Shown: positions 22,899 to 24,653 of the stretch, in pieces
How the letters are laid out: each line of letters starts with the position of its first letter
How positions within the stretch are numbered: the first letter of the stretch is position 1
Origin: Bacillota bacterium
Lineage (GTDB): Bacteria; Bacillota; Clostridia; Lachnospirales; Lachnospiraceae
DNA: 24,653 nucleotides
NCBI GenBank assembly: GCA_023425485.1
Contig: JAFACO010000254.1
Coordinates: forward strand, 1-24,653
Reading direction: 5' to 3'
Notes under the pieces: model-generated
Database searches by the model: none
Seen by the model: the letters and a program-made list of their open reading frames with translations, nothing else
Told to the model about the DNA's origin: nothing
Program-made: the position numbers and the translations under genes

Positions 22899-23591
22899 TT
22901 ATATACAATTATAAAACCAATTATTTATTGTTTCTGCATCCTCTTTACCTGAAAATGGATGGTCGCTGCCTTCAGAAACAGTGAGAGAGCAGTTATGTTT
23001 AAGTGCGAAGTCCTCCATAATAGTGCGGTTTTGCAAGTTATCCTCTGAACCAAATAGAATATAGGTAGGTGGTGCCCATTGATTAATTGGATGAGCTTTT
23101 ATATAACAATAGTAATCCCAGGATAAAACATCAATAGGAGTCAATATTTCTTTTTCTCTCTTTAGCCGATCCTCTGTTACATCAAACCAAAGAAACATAT
23201 TATTGACCAGATATTCCATGTCAAGAATTGGTGATTGAAACATACACTTATCAAACATAATATCTTGATATGCATGGAGTGAAAAATATGCTCCAAGACT
23301 ACATCCAAATAAAGAGAGGTTCTTCCAATTGTTGCTGGCATAGTCACTAATGATTCTTAAATCATGAATACCGTTCCAGATATCACAGCGGTAATTCATA
23401 TCAGTTCTTTCTCCATGTGCGGGTAAGTCAAAACTTAGAACTTGATAACCCTTTGAATTTGCAATCTCAGCAAAGGCTTCTGCACTTTCTTTATTTGACA
23501 TCTTACCATGAACAAAAATATAAACTTTATCTGAGTTTTCACCCCAGATGATTGAGGGAATATTGTTAATTAATATTTTTTTGCTAATCAT
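22899..23591 (-). CDS. Alpha/beta hydrolase
   Basis: A 230-residue serine hydrolase without signal peptide. The nucleophile elbow is G96-C-S98-L-G100; the oxyanion region is HGKMSNKESA (29-38); LSFDLPAHGERTD follows at about 52-64. The likely acid is D184 in LFGSEDN and the likely base is H211 in GSDHPFSGK. It looks like a small esterase or lipase-like enzyme, with unknown substrate. GGAGG lies six bases before the ATG. It lies 19 bases after the GNAT gene, with a terminator downstream, so the two form an operon. Confidence 0.87.
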   Translation of the reverse strand: MISKKILINNIPSIIWGENSDKVYIFVHGKMSNKESAEAFAEIANSKGYQVLSFDLPAHGERTDMNYRCDIWNGIHDLRIISDYASNNWKNLSLFGCSLGAYFSLHAYQDIMFDKCMFQSPILDMEYLVNNMFLWFDVTEDRLKREKEILTPIDVLSWDYYCYIKAHPINQWAPPTYILFGSEDNLQNRTIMEDFALKHNCSLTVSEGSDHPFSGKEDAETINNWFYNCI

Positions 23592-23610
23592 TTTAACCTC
23601 CGTAGTCGAA

Positions 23611-24069
23611 TCACTTAATTGTCATAATGTAAACTTGACATGGATTCCATTCGTCCCATAAAGTAGGAAAGCATTCGAGTTCCTTGAACCCTAACTTTTT
23701 ATAAAATTGTATTGTTTTGTCATATTCCTTGTAACGACCTTCTTGTACCGTTTTGACCTGAATAAAGGAATAGTCTCGACTTTTAGCGAAATTATAAAAT
23801 ACCTCAAACAGCTCTTTACCAATTCCACTATTATGAAATGACTTTAGTACACCCATAACATAGATTTCGGCAGTATGAGGACTAGTTTCCTTTAATACAA
23901 TAAACCCTTTAGCTGTACTATTTTCTATCTCTGCCCAAAAAGGTAACTCTTGACTTGTTTTTATGTACTCAGCAGTACTATCCGGCAAACCGAACCAATC
24001 AGTTAAATCAGCAAGAATTGTACTTGATATTATTTCTTTTTGCTTTCTGTCATCTATAAATACAACCAT
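23611..24069 (-). CDS. GNAT-family N-acetyltransferase
   Basis: A 152-residue GNAT protein. The acetyl-CoA loop lies in IYVMGVLKSFHNSGIGKELF at about 69-88 (H-N-S-G-I-G-K). The late segment FYKKLGFKELECFPTLWDEW is the usual motif B plus a family-specific tail, and the later NPCQVYIMTIK forms the last strand. AAGGAGGAAGTTTA before the ATG makes the start firm. It is first in an operon with the alpha/beta hydrolase. Substrate unknown. Confidence 0.87.
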   Translation of the reverse strand: MVVFIDDRKQKEIISSTILADLTDWFGLPDSTAEYIKTSQELPFWAEIENSTAKGFIVLKETSPHTAEIYVMGVLKSFHNSGIGKELFEVFYNFAKSRDYSFIQVKTVQEGRYKEYDKTIQFYKKLGFKELECFPTLWDEWNPCQVYIMTIK

Positions 24070-24096
24070 TAAACTTCCTCCTTGAATTTTTAGAGG

Positions 24097-24144
24097 TTAT
24101 TTTAAAGTGTATCCTCCATTCACTAATCTTATTTTCTTCATCAT
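24097..24144 (-). CDS. Candidate 15-codon leader peptide or gene stub
   Basis: ATG ATG start with AAAGGAG seven bases before, product MMKKIRLVNGGYTLK, stop TAA. It lies 27 bases upstream of the GNAT start, in the same direction. It could be a leader ORF or the start of a gene that has been lost. The good ribosome site is the main evidence. Confidence 0.35.
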   Translation of the reverse strand: MMKKIRLVNGGYTLK

Positions 24145-24270
24145 ATTACTCCTTTCTTTGATATTTATTATAATGCCGAAGCGATATAATACAGGATAGG
24201 TTAGTTCTTACAGTCTAGGGGATATTCAAATTATTATGTAATGACGATTTTTGAAAATATTTACAAAGAC

Positions 24271-24653
24271 CTAATATTCAATAAAATTAGTATCTAAATA
24301 TTCTTTAAAATCAAAATATAAAACCGCATTTAATAAATAATTCTCAAAGGCATTGTAAATGCTTGATAGATACTTAATCCACTCGTTATCATTATAGCCC
24401 AAGTGTAGGGATAGATTATTAAATTTAATCAAATCATTCTTCATTCCTCTAATTTGCTCAAGTGAGGGTACGTCATTCCCGCAAAGGACAAAGTACGGTA
24501 CCTCATGTATGGAGTAATCAAACCACCATTTTGAGTGATTATATCGATATTCTAATACTGTTATATTATTGGGATATTGTTGAAGCACCATGTTTTCAAG
24601 TGTTAGTATAGAAACTTCCCACGATAAATATTGTTCATATTCGTTAATCCTAT
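24271..24653 (-). CDS. Partial hypothetical protein running off the window
   Basis: The frame is open from the window edge to the stop at 24271, at least 126 residues. It starts in the window with RINEYEQYLSWEVSILTLEN and continues MVLQQYPNNITVLEYRYNHS, ending KEYLDTNFIEY. The ATG at 24591 is inside the frame and has no obvious ribosome site, so the gene most likely begins beyond the window. Aromatic-rich and without cysteine clusters or membrane helices, apparently cytoplasmic. I do not recognise a family. Confidence 0.6.
   Translation of the reverse strand, partial: RINEYEQYLSWEVSILTLENMVLQQYPNNITVLEYRYNHSKWWFDYSIHEVPYFVLCGNDVPSLEQIRGMKNDLIKFNNLSLHLGYNDNEWIKYLSSIYNAFENYLLNAVLYFDFKEYLDTNFIEY

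Noticed and set aside
1..24653. Mobile elements, CRISPR arrays, tRNA or rRNA genes
   Set aside because: No transposase or integrase motifs, no regularly spaced repeats and no tRNA- or rRNA-like sequence was seen on either strand.

Overview
The window is low-GC, Gram-positive DNA. Strong AGGAGG-type ribosome binding sites, TTGACA/TATAAT promoters, frequent GTG/TTG starts and T-tailed hairpin terminators all point to Clostridia, probably Lachnospiraceae (an environmental Lachnoclostridium-like genome is my best guess). That assignment is inference from gene style, not from a marker gene. Nearly everything is on the minus strand except three genes: the XRE/DUF5680 regulator at the left edge, a large serine hydrolase, and galE. 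I saw no rRNA, tRNA, CRISPR array, transposase or phage gene. This is an accessory, regulator-rich chromosomal stretch with several decayed genes.

Left part (1-5.7 kb): an XRE-family regulator with a C-terminal DUF5680-like domain; a lipoprotein with all class D (OXA-type) beta-lactamase motifs next to a small membrane-anchored protein; a secreted protein with one bacterial Ig-like (BIG2) domain and its own terminator; and, divergent to it, a 703-residue secreted class C-type serine hydrolase. Two serine beta-lactamase-fold proteins therefore lie 2 kb apart.

Middle part (5.7-16.2 kb): a headless gene remnant; two translationally coupled flavodoxin-family genes; a frameshifted GNAT acetyltransferase; an S51/dipeptidase E-like protein; an ECF sigma factor overlapping a 475-residue single-pass membrane protein, probably its sensor or anti-sigma partner; a DUF6483-like protein; a small membrane protein; a MerR regulator fused to a SAM methyltransferase; a lone dTDP-glucose 4,6-dehydratase; a GNAT; and a second ECF sigma factor with a zinc-finger, four-TM anti-sigma factor.

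Right part (16.2-24.65 kb): an ABM-like small protein downstream of a GNAT; a YhbS-type GNAT; an AraC regulator divergent from galE; a TetR regulator with an Fe-S-type flavodoxin protein, preceded by a perfect sigma-A promoter whose spacer is a TetR-like operator; an XRE regulator overlapping a peptide deformylase gene; a GNAT plus alpha/beta hydrolase pair; and a partial gene running off the window.

Several intergenic stretches hold coding-like fragments (5661-6101, 14572-14703, 16419-16536, 17439-17580), so the region has been losing genes. The best leads for something little described are the MerR-methyltransferase fusion, the sigma factor/large sensor pair with GTCGCA repeats upstream, the XRE-deformylase pair and the TetR-flavoprotein unit. 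No single large novel system is evident.
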